Source: Gentiana macrophylla
Lineage: Eukaryota; Streptophyta; Magnoliopsida; Gentianales; Gentianaceae
DNA: 64,000 bases
Assembly: GCA_026214975.1 (NCBI GenBank)
Contig: CM047806.1
Coordinates: forward strand, 50,919,947 to 50,983,946
Reading direction: 5' to 3'
The notes below the pieces were generated by a model that worked only from the letters and a program-made list of their open reading frames with translations, did no database searches and had not been told where the DNA came from. Below, piece by piece: positions 9,940 to 25,451 of the stretch. A program made the translations under genes and the position numbers. Numbering within the stretch: the stretch's first letter is position 1; each line of letters begins with the position of its first letter.

Positions 9940-12900
9940 TTTAATTTTGATTTATTTTTGGAATATTTCTAATTAATTAAAATTAAAATTAAAATCGTTT
10001 AAAATTAATCGTTAATTTTATTTCGATTAAAATAATTTAATTAATTAAATGTTAATTAGTTAATTGATTGGATAAAATTTTAATTGATTAAATGTTAATT
10101 GATTAATTAAGACGCAAGTAGTTAAATGTTAATTTATCTTTTTCATAAGATGTTATTGTATGGATTAGATATAGTAGATATAATATGATTATATGGACCC
10201 GATTGATCGCTGACTCAACCGATTGGATAGATGTGAATGATTTAATTTTTCTATTGGTTTTTAAAATTGTCCTAGGCGTTATGAAGAACGTGACCTAGTT
10301 TATTTTTTCTCGTATTTATCTCATTCCTCATAGCTCCCCCGCTTAAGGCGGGTGTATTTATTTTATTAGATAGAATTAAATGTAACAAGAATAGAGCGTA
10401 AGATGAAGACCAAAGAAAGACGAAAATAAAGATCCCATTGGAGAATGGAGCATTAAAGATCATATTGGCGGTTGCATTTACCTTTAGATTGTGACCAGCG
10501 GTTTCGCTGGGCTTGTATTCGAAACCTCACCTAGAAAAGTCCATGATCATACCTGGTTATTTTACGATTTATTTATTTTGTGCTTGTATTTATTTTATAT
10601 GATACGATAGATGCATGACTAGGCACGATCTAGATGAATGTGTAGGATGTATGTCTATAGAGATAGATATACTGATGAGACCATAATTAAAATTAATTAA
10701 CTGAATTAATTTACATAAATACTTCCACCTCAAAAGAATCAAGTTGAAATTTCCTCCCATCTTATAATGACGGTGAAGAGCCCTTGTTTGGATCCAACTC
10801 ATCTGCCCAAAGCAGGGGTTGACTCTACCTCGGGTATATCGTCATTATCGAGATATGATCGTATTGAGATCTCACGAATATCTGGGGTTATGACTTGACT
10901 AAGAATTCTCTCGCCACCACCAAAGCGGGTCGTTTGGATTTTAGAGGCAAGGGTTTGACTACTTCATAAGATGAAAATTGTCAAAGATTTGACTAGTCAA
11001 ACAACAAGAGTCGATAAGATACGATTGACAAAGGGTTGTTGTCTACCTATTAGACTATTTTCGCCCACCACCCAAAGCGGGGTTGCGGTAGTTTAGTGAT
11101 CTTGTCCACTAAAGAAATTAATAATTCTTGAAAGTTAATTGGGAGTAGTTGACTAGTGGGAGCAAAATCATAAACCAAAAGACTATTTTTGATTTTGCGT
11201 GTATAAACAACAACACTCTTTTATCTTTATTTTTGGGTTATAGTTTTAGCAAACTTTATATTTATGTTTTTTATTCTCGATTAGTAAAACCAAATTATGA
11301 TCAATACCTTTTGAGAAACGCTCTCAAATATGGTTAAGCAATTTTAATCCTTTTAATATAAGAAGTGACACGAGCAATCCCGTTATAGTAGTTGGAGACA
11401 AGGAGACTACATATTTGATGGAGTACTCCAAGACTTTAATTATTAATGAAAAACGGTAGCTCATGACATTGGATACGATCCAATATGATCATTCAGTCAT
11501 ATGATGACAATTAATTCAAGCGTTGGATAAGAATGGCCACATCTAATTTTGGAAAGGTTGTTTTCAAAATTATAAGATTTAAGTATCGACTTAATTCTAT
11601 CATTGCTTAAAGGTTAATTAAATAGTCAATGTTTTGAATACGATTCAAAAGGTTGAATAAACTATTTAATAAACTTTAGATTTTCTTTATGAAAGGAAAT
11701 TAAAGACATGGCTCTTGTGATCTTTCTAAAGTCTTATGAAGACTACAATAAGAAACATTTTTAAGTGCTTAAAGGATTAAAAGGGAAGATTAGGGCATGT
11801 GCTTAAATAGAGAACTTATTGAGTTTCTATTCTAGGCAAGTGAGTTGAGATAAATCTATGTAAGTTCAAGTCAACTCTTAGATATATGATATCTTGCGAG
11901 TGTGATTAAATTAGAAAGATTAAATGCAAATATGGAAGGTGAAGCAAACGTTGTGACACTTACCATATTCTGGATCTAGTAAACTGATAAGGGAACTAAA
12001 TAAATATTGTTATGTTCCGGTTCTTATGAAGAACATACTTTCAGTTATTTGTTAGGATTTAGTAAGCATATTCAATTGTAAAGAATAAATGTTATTCCGA
12101 TAAAGATGAAAGGTCACTGAATCTAACATACTAGATTATTATCACTATATAGTTGATATAGGTGATGAGATCTCAACTAAATATTTGTATGGCTGTTATC
12201 CTTGATATTTGTATTTGTTCTAGATGTCGACTCTCTGGAAGAGAAACGTATAATCAAATGTCATCCAGATGATGTCTGAACCATGTGATTATGAATCATG
12301 TGGTTTATACGTATCTTATCTAAAGATGACTAAAATACCCTTTTATGAAAAGGTTGTAAAATCTAGAAAAATTGTCTAAAGCCTAAACATATGATGTTTG
12401 TTGGCTTGTGACAATTAATGCCACAAATAATTGTTTATTAGTCTCTACGACTATTTTTAGAAATAGTCAAGTGTACTCAGTGAAGAGCATAATTGAAAGC
12501 CTGAAAAGTTTGAGCTAGTACTTAATATGAGATTGATGAGCTACATAGAATTAATCTTCAATTGGATTGAAGTAATTAATACCGAAGGGTGTTTCAAAGT
12601 CGCCTAAAAGGAATAATATTCTCCTTGAATGATACCATCTTTGGGATACACAATTAGATTGTGTTCCTAAAATGGAAACAACACTTTATATGATAAATGT
12701 GTGACGTAAGCCATGCGAAGTATCCCTTACCCGCTTAAGGATAGTGCCCTTATACTTAACCAAGTTCCAAAGAATAAAGGTTGAATAAATTCCATATTAG
12801 ATATGGAAAGGGATAATGTGGAATAATCATAACCGATGATTTGAAGTTGTCATAGGCAAAGTCAGAAAGGCTTGGAGTCTAGTACGACATATGCAACTTT

Positions 12901-14509
12901 GTGGAATATCTCAGCAAGTACGCTAGATATTATTTACTTATCCGCAGAGCAAAATGTTTGTCTAAAAACAAACTGTCTTCTAGAGGAAGTGTTTCTTCCA
13001 AAAGAAACAGTGGGTGTAAGTTAGATCTCAAAAGAGTTTGAGAACCACAAAGATATATTCAACCATTGGAACATGAGCAGACGCCACATAGCGATGAGGT
13101 GTTAACACTGCTCAATGCAAACAAAAGTTCTGTAAGTTTGTGGATAACCTCAAGCCTGAAAGGGCTGCTGGTGTGTTCATCTTGAAGAATGAATATCTCA
13201 CGACTTATGAAAGAATGTTTGAAAGGCAAGTTTGAGAGATATGGACAGGAGCCATAATATCTGAATTAGGTTCCATCAGTGACAACCAGGTTATGAACCT
13301 AGTTTGTCTTACCTAGAGGGAATGTCCCTGTAAGGCTTAGCCCAGTTCTATTCAGACTATGCTTGTTATAACCTCGTATCATGGCTATATGATAGTGTTG
13401 AAGACGTTGGGAAAACAACTCGATGTTCATAGACGATAACATGATATGTGAGCCCACGAGATTCATTTATGGACTCAAACAAGTTTCTCTAGACGATTTC
13501 TTTGTTTGATAATCAAATGAGTTTGATTTAGTCAAAAGAAGGATATGCCCAATGGGCAAGATGGATAGTGGGAGTGTGTTACGATTTTTGAGTAAGGTAT
13601 TAAATATCTCTGTGAATTGCCACCCCATGTCATACCAATTAATGTTTGGTAGTTCAAGGTCTTTACGAAAGCACTTGGATTAGCAGCTCTTATTTTAAAA
13701 ATAAGAATCTATAGTGATAGATTTAACTGATGTTAGATTATAGTTTACCTATATAGATGTGATGCTAAAAGAGTTTAGAATAGGTCGACAGAGGGATACT
13801 GCTAGTCGGTGTTCTCGAGATCTATCTATGTTAGGACGTTGGTCCCTAAAGATAAGGTGAAAGATGATGTTTATGGAAGGTTTCCTTCGCTCATCGTGAT
13901 AGAACCATCATAAAGGTAATACCGATGTTCATAGTCCATGAAGAGTCATGAGCAAGTATGAAAGTAAACCGTGAATGTCGAGAATATCCTTAAACAAGTT
14001 AAGGATGGCTTCCTAGTTTATCGAAACTTGGAATCAGATAAATATAGTTATACAGACATATATCCTATGTCTTATGAAGGTGAGTGGGAGCTACAGCCTG
14101 GGTTTGCAATCACTTTGATTAAGTGATAAAGTAATGGAAATGTTCTAGCATATGGGTCATCAGAAATTCTACAACCTGTGCCAAAAACAGTGAAGCCTTA
14201 GAGGCTAGCCGAGCAAAGACATGAGTCTATGAGGTTCATTCCTGAACCTTGTATGGTTTTTCCATATTTTATATATAAATGGATATAGTAAGTGGATTCA
14301 TTGCTTCAAGCAAGGACCGTGGTCTCGCCAGAGATTCATGTGTGTGTTGAGGCGGTTCCTTTGACTTGGTCACTTGGAACGTGATATGAAGATAAGTATG
14401 AGTCCCCACGGATAGCTTATCTGCTCATGGCTAGGGCGAGTTGCGTAGTTATTGCATGAAATTCTTGTGTTTCAACTTGGTCTTGTGTGCGCGAGTGATT
14501 GGTTTTAGG
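9940..14509 (+). other. Internal region of LARD-like element, no coding signal
   Basis: About 4.6 kb with no ORF longer than about 70 codons on either strand and no gag, RT, RNase H or integrase motif that I can read. Three short similar blocks contain GCCCAAAGCAGGGG, CACCAAAGCGGGTCG and CACCCAAAGCGGGG (10805-11090). It is either an extremely decayed copia internal region or a true non-autonomous cargo. Confidence 0.6.
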
Positions 14510-14525
14510 CCAAGTGGGAGATTTT
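14510..14525 (+). other. Polypurine tract of LARD-like element
   Basis: CCAAGTGGGAGATTTT lies immediately before the right LTR. AAGTGGGAGATT is the form typical of plant copia elements. It agrees with the plus-strand orientation given by the primer site at 9222. Confidence 0.75.
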
Positions 14526-16677
<2,152 letters not shown>

Positions 16678-16689
16678 TAACGTATATTT

Positions 16690-19073
16690 TAAGGATTCTG
16701 TGATCCGTGTGAATCACAAATTCTTTGGGCCATAGGTACGCCGCCAAGTTTTCAACGCCTTACTAACGCATACATCTCTTTATCATAAGTGAGTAATTTA
16801 ATTATGTAGCCTTTAACTTCACTAAAATAGGCAATGGGACGATTATTTTGAATAAGAACAGTCCCAATCCCAATCCCGCAATCACATTCACCCCTCAAAT
16901 GCACAATCAAAATTAGGTAATGCTAAGACAAAGCACTAGTTAACCTTTCTTTTAAGAGTAAAAATCATCTTGTTGTTTTACTCCCAATGAAAAGAAACTT
17001 CCTTTTTTAACCAACTCATTTAAAGGAGATGCAATAAGATCAAATCTTTCACAAAACGCCTATAGAAACTAGCTAGGCCATGATATCTCCTCACTTCAAG
17101 AATAGCTTTGTGTGGGCCACTCTTTAATGGCCTTGACCTTTTTCGTGGTCAACCTCACACCGCTGGCTCCAAATAATGAACCCAAGAAACACCACTTTAT
17201 CCATGCAAAATGAACACTTTTTAAAATTAGCATACAAAGACTCATTTCTAAGTGTGTCCAAAACTACACGCATACATGATGCAAATGCTCATCTTGACTC
17301 TTTCTATAGAACAAAAATATCATCAAAATAGACTACCAAAAATTTACTAATATAATCATGCAAAACATGGTTCATTAAGCGCATAAAAGTACCGGTGCAT
17401 TAGTGAGTCCAAATGGCATAACTAGCCATTCATATAGACCAAATTTGGTCTTAAAAGCGCTTTTCTATTCTCTCTTCTTATTCTTATTTGATGGTATCCA
17501 ATTTTTTTAGATCTATTTTAGTAAAAATTATAGAGCCATGTAACTCATCCAACATATCATCCAACCAAGGAATGGGATATCTATACTTGATTGTGATTTT
17601 ATTAATTGCGCTACAATCAAAGACATACGCTAATTCTCCGGGCTTTTCTTGGGAACTAAATGACAGAACGAACGATATAAAGGACTAGTTCTTTCCTCAC
17701 TTTACCCATTTCCAATAGTTCGCTTATTCGCCTCTCGATTTCTTTTGTTTCCTCCGACTTGCTCGAGCATGGGTGTCTATTGGGCAACGATGCCCTGGAA
17801 CAAAGTCAACTGATGCTCAATACCACGTAAGGGTGGTAATCCATATGGTTCTCATCCGAAACACGCTTGATATTCCGCAACAACTCAACAAACATACCGG
17901 ACATAGACGGGATATATCACCCATACATAACAAGCATTCTTTAATTATTATGACAAACACTTGACGCTTTTCGAATTGCCTTATGCACGGAGTTGTTTTA
18001 GCAAAGAAGTTAGGTTTATTTTAAGTGCTTGATGCTTCCTTCTTTTCTTTTAAGCTCGCACGCAACACACCCGCTCACTACGGCTTTTCTTTTAGATTCA
18101 ATTCATGCTCTTTTCTAGATTTAGCCATTTTTACTTGACTTTCATGGATTTGCTCAGATCGCAAAAGAAGTCAATACAATTTTTCTATTATTATGCTTAA
18201 AAGAGTATTGATTCAAAAACCCATCATGAATTGCGTGCTCTATCAAATTGCAGTGGTCTACCAAGTAAAATATGTGTAGCATGCATAGAATCACATCACA
18301 CACATTTTGATCCTCATAATTGCGAATAGAAAATGATAAAAGAACTTGTTTACTAACTCTAAGCTCCCCACACCTCATTAAGCCATTGCGCTATACTTAT
18401 CGTGGGTTTGGATGCTTGATAGTCTCTAAGCCAAGTTTATCTACCATTTCTTGACTTACCACATTTGCACAACCGCCACTTATCAATAATAATCCTACAA
18501 ATTTTACCTTTAACCATACATCTTGTGTGAAAGATAAAGCTTTCTTTGGTCCTCTTGACCACTACCTTTGCTTGGACACTAAGGCCCGCCACTGTAAGTA
18601 GTTCCTCATTGTCCTCAATTGGATTAGTAATGTCTTGATCACACTTAGCACTTTCATGCTCTTGTTCCTCCTCACTTGATGATTCATAGGTGCCATCTCC
18701 TCAGATAATCATCACACATGAATGTTTGGACAATTGTTGGAATAATGTCCTCTTCCCTTGCGCCAAACACACACAATATCACTTGATCTAGAAGGATTAG
18801 CATTAAAATTTTGTTCCTTACCCTTTTCCATCTCCTTGGACTTTTCTTGACCTTTGGGTGTATTAGTAAGTTCCTAGGGGCATCCTCTTCGACTTCAATA
18901 TAAGTACGAAAAGTGAGAGGAATTCCCTGGATAATGAATTCTTCTTCTCTGAGTTGACTTTCAACTTTAATAGCAATATGCACCATTACTTGAAGATCGT
19001 AATAGGTAGGGTAAGCCAACAAATGTTGGCTATCTCAATTATTCAACCCACTCAAGGAATCTGCCACAGGCTT
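16690..19073 (-). pseudogene. Ty3/gypsy gag end, protease, RT and RNase H start (broken)
   Basis: This is the upstream part of the pol seen at 659-2220. A gag C-terminal piece is at 18684-19022. The protease/spacer is at 18154-18378 (VLLSFSIRNYEDQ, then AIHDGFLNQYSFKHNNRKIV). The RT lies at about 17030-17500, with a readable VVYFDDI catalytic box near 17310 and MPFGLTNAP near 17410. RNase H starts at about 16690-16780, and its coding sense continues after the inserted element at 2220. Many stops and shifts separate the parts. The 5' end of gag and the 5' LTR are lost beyond the assembly gap at 19074. Confidence 0.8.
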
Positions 19074-19173
19074 NNNNNNNNNNNNNNNNNNNNNNNNNNN
19101 NNNNNNNNNNNNNNNNNNNNNNNNNNNNNNNNNNNNNNNNNNNNNNNNNNNNNNNNNNNNNNNNNNNNNNNNN
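19074..19173. other. Assembly gap, 100 N
   Basis: Exactly 100 N, the usual placeholder for a gap of unknown size. Sequences on its two sides (gypsy gag and an unrelated LTR-like segment) need not be adjacent in the genome. Confidence 0.99.
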
Positions 19174-20345
19174 TTATTTGTTAATCCTAGAAACCGATCG
19201 ATCCGCTGGAGTTCATGTTAGACTAATTAGCTACTAGTCCGGTATGTGAACTAATTGATCACTAGGGTTAATGGTAAATAAGGATAATATGTTTCGAGAA
19301 GGGTTTACGGAAATATCCCGACTAAAATGAACACTCTATGGAGGATTTATCCGTATGTAATGATTATATCGGTGGACACCTTATCAACTCATGGTTGAGT
19401 GTAAGTTATCTATATTCGGCAGAGTTCGATTTCGGGTTTATGGTGGTGTAATCCCGAATTAATAGATTGAATATTATTGTTCGATCCGACGGATAATATT
19501 ATTTAATTTATTATAGCTAATCGAATATGGGTCCATGGTCCCCGACGCGTGGCTCCTAATATAGCATCTGAGTTTCTCGTCGTTGCACTCGATTATAATT
19601 AAATAGTAGCATTGCAATTGTTTAATTGATATGTAGATTAATTGTTTAGTTTGACTAAATGATTAAAAACATGGAAATGACATTTTTCATGGACTCGAAC
19701 TGTTTGGTGAATTTCGCCCATGACCTATTTAATTAGGTATTGGCGCCAATATGTATATATTATTAACAAGGAATTTGTTTTCTTGTGTTATTATATGACA
19801 TGTGTTTAATTATTTATTGGTTAAATAATTAATATATTAGATAATGATCTTTTATTTATCCTAATTTGTTTGGGAAAATATTAGATTTATCTTTTATGGA
19901 AAATGATTTATTTGATTGATTATCCATTAATTAAATTAAATCCTTGTGGAACAAAGGATCTCTTTCCTATATAAGAAGAAGCTCATCCATTGTACTCAAA
20001 AATCACTATTCACGTCACTATTCACAAGAGAAATTGGCTGAAAATTTCGCCTCTATTCTTAGGGTTCGAGTTGGAAAAATCTTGGGATTTTTCTAGTAGC
20101 GAGATCGAGGAGGTCCGTGGCGTGAAACACCATCCACCTGGTGGTGCTTGGAGACACACGTTGGAAGACTTTGGCTTCTCAACTTGTTCTTGACGTTTTC
20201 ACCATAAAAGGTTGGTGATCTAACCCCTCGTGAGGTTAGATCTATTTATTTATGTATTTTGGTTGACTAGATCTTGTAGTTTCCGCTGCGTAATCGGGTG
20301 GATCTTTGATCCGCTGCGTAATCGGGTGGATCTTTGATCCATCCG
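19174..20345 (+). repeat. LTR remnant or solo LTR
   Basis: About 1.2 kb with no ORF of known type. It shows LTR-like organisation on the plus strand: an AT-rich upstream part, a TATA-like CTATATAAG near 19968, and a GC-richer downstream part ending in a CCGCTGCGTAATCGGG-like segment that resembles the U5 end of plant copia LTRs. Its left end is hidden by the gap. No second copy is in the window, so identity is tentative. Confidence 0.45.
20283..20338 (+). repeat. 28-bp tandem duplication
   Basis: The unit CCGCTGCGTAATCGGGTGGA plus eight bases occurs twice without mismatch (20283-20310 and 20311-20338). Perfect identity means a recent duplication or an assembly artefact next to a gap. Confidence 0.9.
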
Positions 20346-20585
20346 GAGATATTACATCCTTCATTGTACACCACAGTTCACTAAAAACAAGTCTACCTAC
20401 TAATAAATGATGCCATAACTTCCAACCATAAGAAACTTACATCTGAATAGAGAAACAATGTAAACTTATATGATTATCCAACCATCAGTTATACATATTA
20501 ATATAAATGAAAAAAATAAAATGTTTCTTGCACACAGAACAAAGGTGAAATTACCAGAACGGTTTTTGAACCACGAGAACCATTA

Positions 20586-20759
<174 letters not shown>

Positions 20760-22080
20760 TCAAACACCATAAAGGCCATGAGCAAGTTTTTGGGTTCAGT
20801 GCACATCTGGGGATTAGCTTCACTTGTTGCCCGAAGACATAGGCTGGTCCATGGCTCAGACACATGTATTTGACCAACAATCATGGACTGAGTCTATTGC
20901 TAATATTATGGGACATGCTCTCCAATGAAGGTTACAAAAGAACCATCACAGTTGAGAAAGTATGCTTTTTTTTTTGTTGCTAGATACTGGTAGGTGGCTT
21001 TATTCAACCAAGTATTACACAAAATCATTTTTTTTCATAATAAGTAAAGCAAAATAATGATATAAAATAGTGAAACATACCAGCCAGCAAAATATTCCGA
21101 TTTTGGTTCTGAGATCTTCAAGGACTGCAAATAACAGGCAGAAGAATTAGAGCCTTAACAAAAGAGTAATAGAAAACATAATCTCGATTGAACAAACTTA
21201 CTTTCGGTTTGAATCATAAAAAATTTGGTACATCACAAACCCTGCAAAAAAAACAAAAAAAAAAGAGTAATATAGTCCATAATCTTGATCGAACAAACAT
21301 TTATTTTCAATAAAAAAAAAAATTGTAAGCCAGAAACCCTACAAAAAGAGGCAAAAAAAAGTTATAATACATCACGGCTCTTGCAAAATAAAGAGATCGA
21401 ATAGGAGAGTAATCCCTGCAAAAGAGAGAGCAATAGATTACTAACACCTAATACTGCTCTTAGCCAAAACATCTGCTCGTTTAGAAAAGAATCAAAATCA
21501 TGGGCTGAACTTAAAAGAAAAACGAGGGGAAGAAACTGCAAACAAAAACATAAGAAATGTACTAAAACCTTCCATACAAAAGAAGAGAAACAAGGCATAG
21601 CAGTAATGATTCGTAGCAGCTCCTATAATCCTAGATTAGGCATGCAAAAACAAAAAACACATGAATTAGAATTGATGTTCCAATTTAGAAATGAAATCTA
21701 TAAGAGCACCTGTGAAGAAAAAATAGATATTACCTGGAGTTCAAGTGATGCATGGAATGGCCAATGCTTCAGTCTCTTGCCTTATACCGAAAAAAATCAA
21801 TACTTACAGTGGTTCAACTGTTCCAGAGGGTTAGTAAAGGAATGATTTCATTCCAGTCAACTTTGTACAGAAGCAAAGGAGTTGGGATCAATTATGTGGT
21901 TCCAAATTGTATGGATGACATGGTGGTTGGAAGAGAAGAGGTGAAATTGGCCGGAGACATGACAGAATCGAAAGCAGGGGAGGGGAGAAGGGGTCGTTTC
22001 TGGGTTGAAAGAAGGAGGAGAGTAGGTGGAGCAGGTTTTGACATTTCATGTAAGAGTAATCAAATGTGGATTTGATACAG
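20760..22080 (-). other. Unassigned region upstream of GDH-like exon
   Basis: No recognised protein. Possible non-coding exon edges on the minus strand include an acceptor TTTGCAG near 21130 and a donor CCAG/GTAAT near 21736. At 21890-22075 the minus strand is pyrimidine-rich, like a plant 5' leader. It could be the 5' region of a gene whose coding part is lost, but I cannot prove it. Confidence 0.3.
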
Positions 22081-23125
22081 TAAGTGGAAGTGGAAAAATG
22101 AAGATAACACGGTCCGAGACGTGCCGACTGATTGGAATATATTTTTAAAATTTTTAATGTTCGACACGTCTCTGAGACGTTGTCGAGACTTCCCGATATA
22201 GTATCGAAACTTCCCGACACTCTTAAACCCAATCAGGATCACTCGTGTGGCGTGTTCGTCCTAATATAAGTTTGGATTGAAGTGGATCCAGTTCGATATA
22301 ACCTAATATAATGGTTTTTTTTAATTCGAATGATAAAGGCTTATTTATTTAAGTTTTCTTCTATGTCAACGTTAAAATACACAATTTTTTTTCTATAATA
22401 ATTTAATAAATCACACGCCGAGATGTTGTCGAGACTCCCCGATATAGTACCGATACTCCTAAACCCAATCAGGATCACTCCCCAAAAACCGACATAGACA
22501 CACAATGTAAAATATATATACGTAAAAGGATAGGATATATATATGTGATATAGGAAAGGAAAAAAAAAAAAAAAAAAAAAAAACGAAGATGAGAACGAGA
22601 CCGGGAAAAGGAAAAAAAAATCGAGGAAAAACCATAGACCAAAACCGATGACTCCGCAAAACGTCGACATAAACACACAACATAAAATATATACGCAAGA
22701 AAAGGAAAAAACCACACACACAAACAAACTCCAGTACATTGAAAAATCACATAGCCGTATTGTAAAGGAGATATAAGAAAGAAGAAAAAAAATTCAAAAC
22801 AAAAATCCCCACAAAAAAATAAAAAAATTTAAGGCCGGACCAATCAGGGAGCAACACGTGTCAGCCCATTATCAATTGAATTATGTACGCAAAAAACCGA
22901 CATAGACACACAATATTATATACGCAAAAAGGGAAAAAAAATACACACACAAACGTATCATAGAGAGGTCATAGGATAGGAATATATATGTGATATAGGA
23001 AAGGGAAGGGGGAAAAAAATGTGATTAACGTAAAAATAAAAAAAATAAAAAAATAAAAAAAACCTTTCAGCCAATAAGGGGGGGACACGTTGAAGCTCCA
23101 CAAAATCCCCCCTTCTCTTTGTATT
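22080..23125. repeat. Cluster of short diverged direct repeats
   Basis: A segment of about 65 bp around TGTCGAGACT and CCCAATCAGGATCACTC occurs at about 22172-22236 and again at 22420-22483. A second unit, ACCGACATAGACACACAA followed by ATATATACGYAA, occurs near 22490, 22658 and 22893. Two of these are followed by GGATAGGAATATATATGTGATATAGGAAAGG-like sequence. A/G-rich runs, including a long oligo(A) at 22560-22583, lie between. Apparent ORFs of 70-130 codons here read through homopolymers. It may be a decayed Helitron-like or MITE cluster; no diagnostic end is certain. Confidence 0.55.
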
Positions 23126-23154
23126 AAGTAGAAGGGATATATATATATATATAT

Positions 23155-24061
23155 ATATTATCTTGATTCACTACAGCCCACCTCAAATGAGACTGTGGAG
23201 TAGTCTTCACATCAAGTTTGCTTTTGAACCTGAGAAATTGAGCCTGATAAAGTCTTTTTCGTGATATCAACTGGTTGTTGATAAGATGGTATGTACCAGA
23301 CTGTTAATTTGCCATCTAACACTTGACTCCTCACATAGTGGACATATATTTCAATACGTTTAGTTCTAGCACGGAACACCGGATTTTGAGCATGGGAATC
23401 GTCACCTTTGTTATCACAGTAAAAGAATTGGTTTGGTGTTGTATGTTAGACCAAATTATGACCGTAGAGATTGTAACCGAGTGCATTCTACAACAACATT
23501 TGCAAAGCTTCTCTATTCTGATTCTGTACTGGACCTAAAGACTATGCGTTTCTTCTTTGAACTCTTGGTCACTTGAGATTCCCCAAGATAAATACAAAGA
23601 CCTGCAACAAGCTTTCTCTCACAGATGCAACAACCCCGGTTAGCATCACAGTAACCTATTAGATGTAAAGGTCCGTGAACTTTGAATTTTAGGCAATGTT
23701 CCATAGTTCTTTTAAGGTATCTCAATGTCTTGTTGAGAGCCTACCATTGTACATCAGTATAAGAGTGCTAGAATTGACTAAGAGTATTCATTAAGAATAA
23801 GATGTTAGGTCTAGTAAAGGTATGATACTAAAATTCCCCAATGGTGCTTCTATAAAGAGTGGGATTGGAAAAAAGATTCCCTTGGTTTGGTGTGAAGGTC
23901 TTCCCTTCTGTCGTAGGTGTGGAGCAGGGTATGAGTGAATCCATGTCAAACTTGTGTAAATTGTTTCATGTAGTGAGTTTGAGAGGATATCTTTTAAAGA
24001 ATATTTGTTAGTTAGTAGCAGGATGAAGTTTTGTATGTAATTTGTTGAGCTTCCTATGGTG
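23155..24061 (-). pseudogene. Copia element 1, RT end and RNase H (block 1 of 3)
   Basis: Minus-strand Ty1/copia sequence. Near 23800-23900 it reads NPTLYRSTIG and TRPNILF (end of the RT domain). At 23513-23725 it reads MRYLKRTMEHCLKF, then GYCDANRG and RSSTESE (RNase H). At 23160-23360 it has an IEIYVHYVRSQVLDGKL-like C-terminus, then a polypurine-like segment near 23170. Several stops. It ends at 24061, where an Athila-like element with ATAAA target duplications is inserted; the pol continues at 31943. Confidence 0.8.
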
Positions 24062-24690
24062 ATAAATGATGTCGCGCGAGATGTCTCTTATACTAGAAAG
24101 AGTACAAGGTCAAATCATAGTATAGCAATGACGAATCAAGGTCAATCTCACAGAGACAATGCAACTCAAGTATAAACGAATCTAACCTAATCGAGAAGAC
24201 AAAGACGGTCATTGACCAACAATAACATAGAAAGATACTTGGTACTTCTCCCCGTCCCCACCTATCTACTAACTTGGTGTAGTTAATCCTTACGTTTACT
24301 TCCCCACAAAATTTCCCTAAACCAATCAAATGTTTTAATTCAGTTTAGCTACGGGTGCAATCTCTTAACCCTATCTACTTCCACTGTAAGGACAACAAAC
24401 AATCTATATGCAACTAACCTCCTTCGTTGGTTGTATTAGTTCATACGCAATAAGTTTTAGAGATGCCGGCTCAAAACCGAAAACCTCCCTAAGCAGCTAT
24501 CGACTATGACTAGCACATTCCTAGGGATCTATCAAGACTATGTCCTAATTAACACTTCACTAATGATCCTTCATGTTAATTTACGATTCTGAAAATTAGA
24601 TTGGCGGACCTAAGTAATCGTTTAAATTAATCCCGTCGATCAACATAGCCGACGCCGAATCTCCGAGATTAGAGGGCCTAAAAGTTGCCT

Positions 24691-24721
24691 CGATTAATCG
24701 GTAAAGACCGCCGATTAATCG
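24691..24721. repeat. Palindrome pair 1, 21-bp spacing
   Basis: CGATTAATCG at 24691-24700 and again at 24712-24721, both perfect. The 11-nt gap is GTAAAGACCGC. In the 3' LTR of element A. Confidence 0.9.
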
Positions 24722-25150
24722 TGGGCGTCGGTTCCTATTCTAGAATCCACATTGCTTCATTCTGATTAATTCAAGTAATTTTGGGGTTGTTAAACATTCA
24801 GATGAACTATAACACGTAAATACAAGTAGATCTATCATAATAAAGACATAAAGGAACGTTCAAACTTCATACCTTCGGTTATGTAGATCTAGCTTGATCT
24901 ACTCAATCTAGAGATGGCGTGGAAGGAGGGAAACTAGAAAATAAATCACCAAAGAGCTAAAGAAAACTTTATTTCATGAACAAGAATGTATAATGAGAAA
25001 TCTATCAATGTATATTACAAGTTATGAAGGCATATGTTTACAATCGGATTCTGACACTTTATATAGGCTCTATGGCCGACTTAAGACTCAATGAAAACCT
25101 AACCGACCTAGTAGACGAGGCATACTCCGGTTTCTTGTCCTCCAAGGGTT

Positions 25151-25181
25151 CGACTAATCGGGCCTGGACCTCGATTAGTTG
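25151..25181. repeat. Palindrome pair 2, 21-bp spacing
   Basis: CGACTAATCG at 25151 and CGATTAGTTG at 25172, each near the CGATTAATCG consensus. In the 3' LTR of element A; the partner site in the other LTR is at 31638. Confidence 0.8.
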
Positions 25182-25451
25182 GCCCGGTTTTTCTTCCCTT
25201 TTTCTGGCATATCTCTTCTTGGACTTTCTACACTAGGCCCAATGCCTTCCCTTCGGTCTAGATCCATTCCTAGATGCTCCAAATTTCGATACATCCTGAA
25301 AAACGTATAAAACAAGGCGAAACAGTACTAAATCTACGGGATGATAACATAGATGCAAAATCGTAACCCTAGGAACACGCATTCAGCATTTAACACATAT
25401 TCCTCACAATAACGTGCCTATCTTTCTCCTCTTGAGCACGATTCGGGGTAA

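Larger units (their letters stand above)
24067..25451 (-). repeat. 3' LTR of element A
   Basis: 1385 bp, the same length as the right copy. It is AT-rich with no ORF of note. It contains two pairs of CGATTAATCG-type palindromes. Overall identity to the other copy is high, with scattered substitutions including CG to TG changes, so insertion was moderately recent. Confidence 0.9.

Noticed and set aside
22341..22750. Three overlapping minus-strand ORFs that look like membrane proteins
   Set aside because: They come from A-rich runs read as poly-Phe and differ only by frame, without any codon signal.
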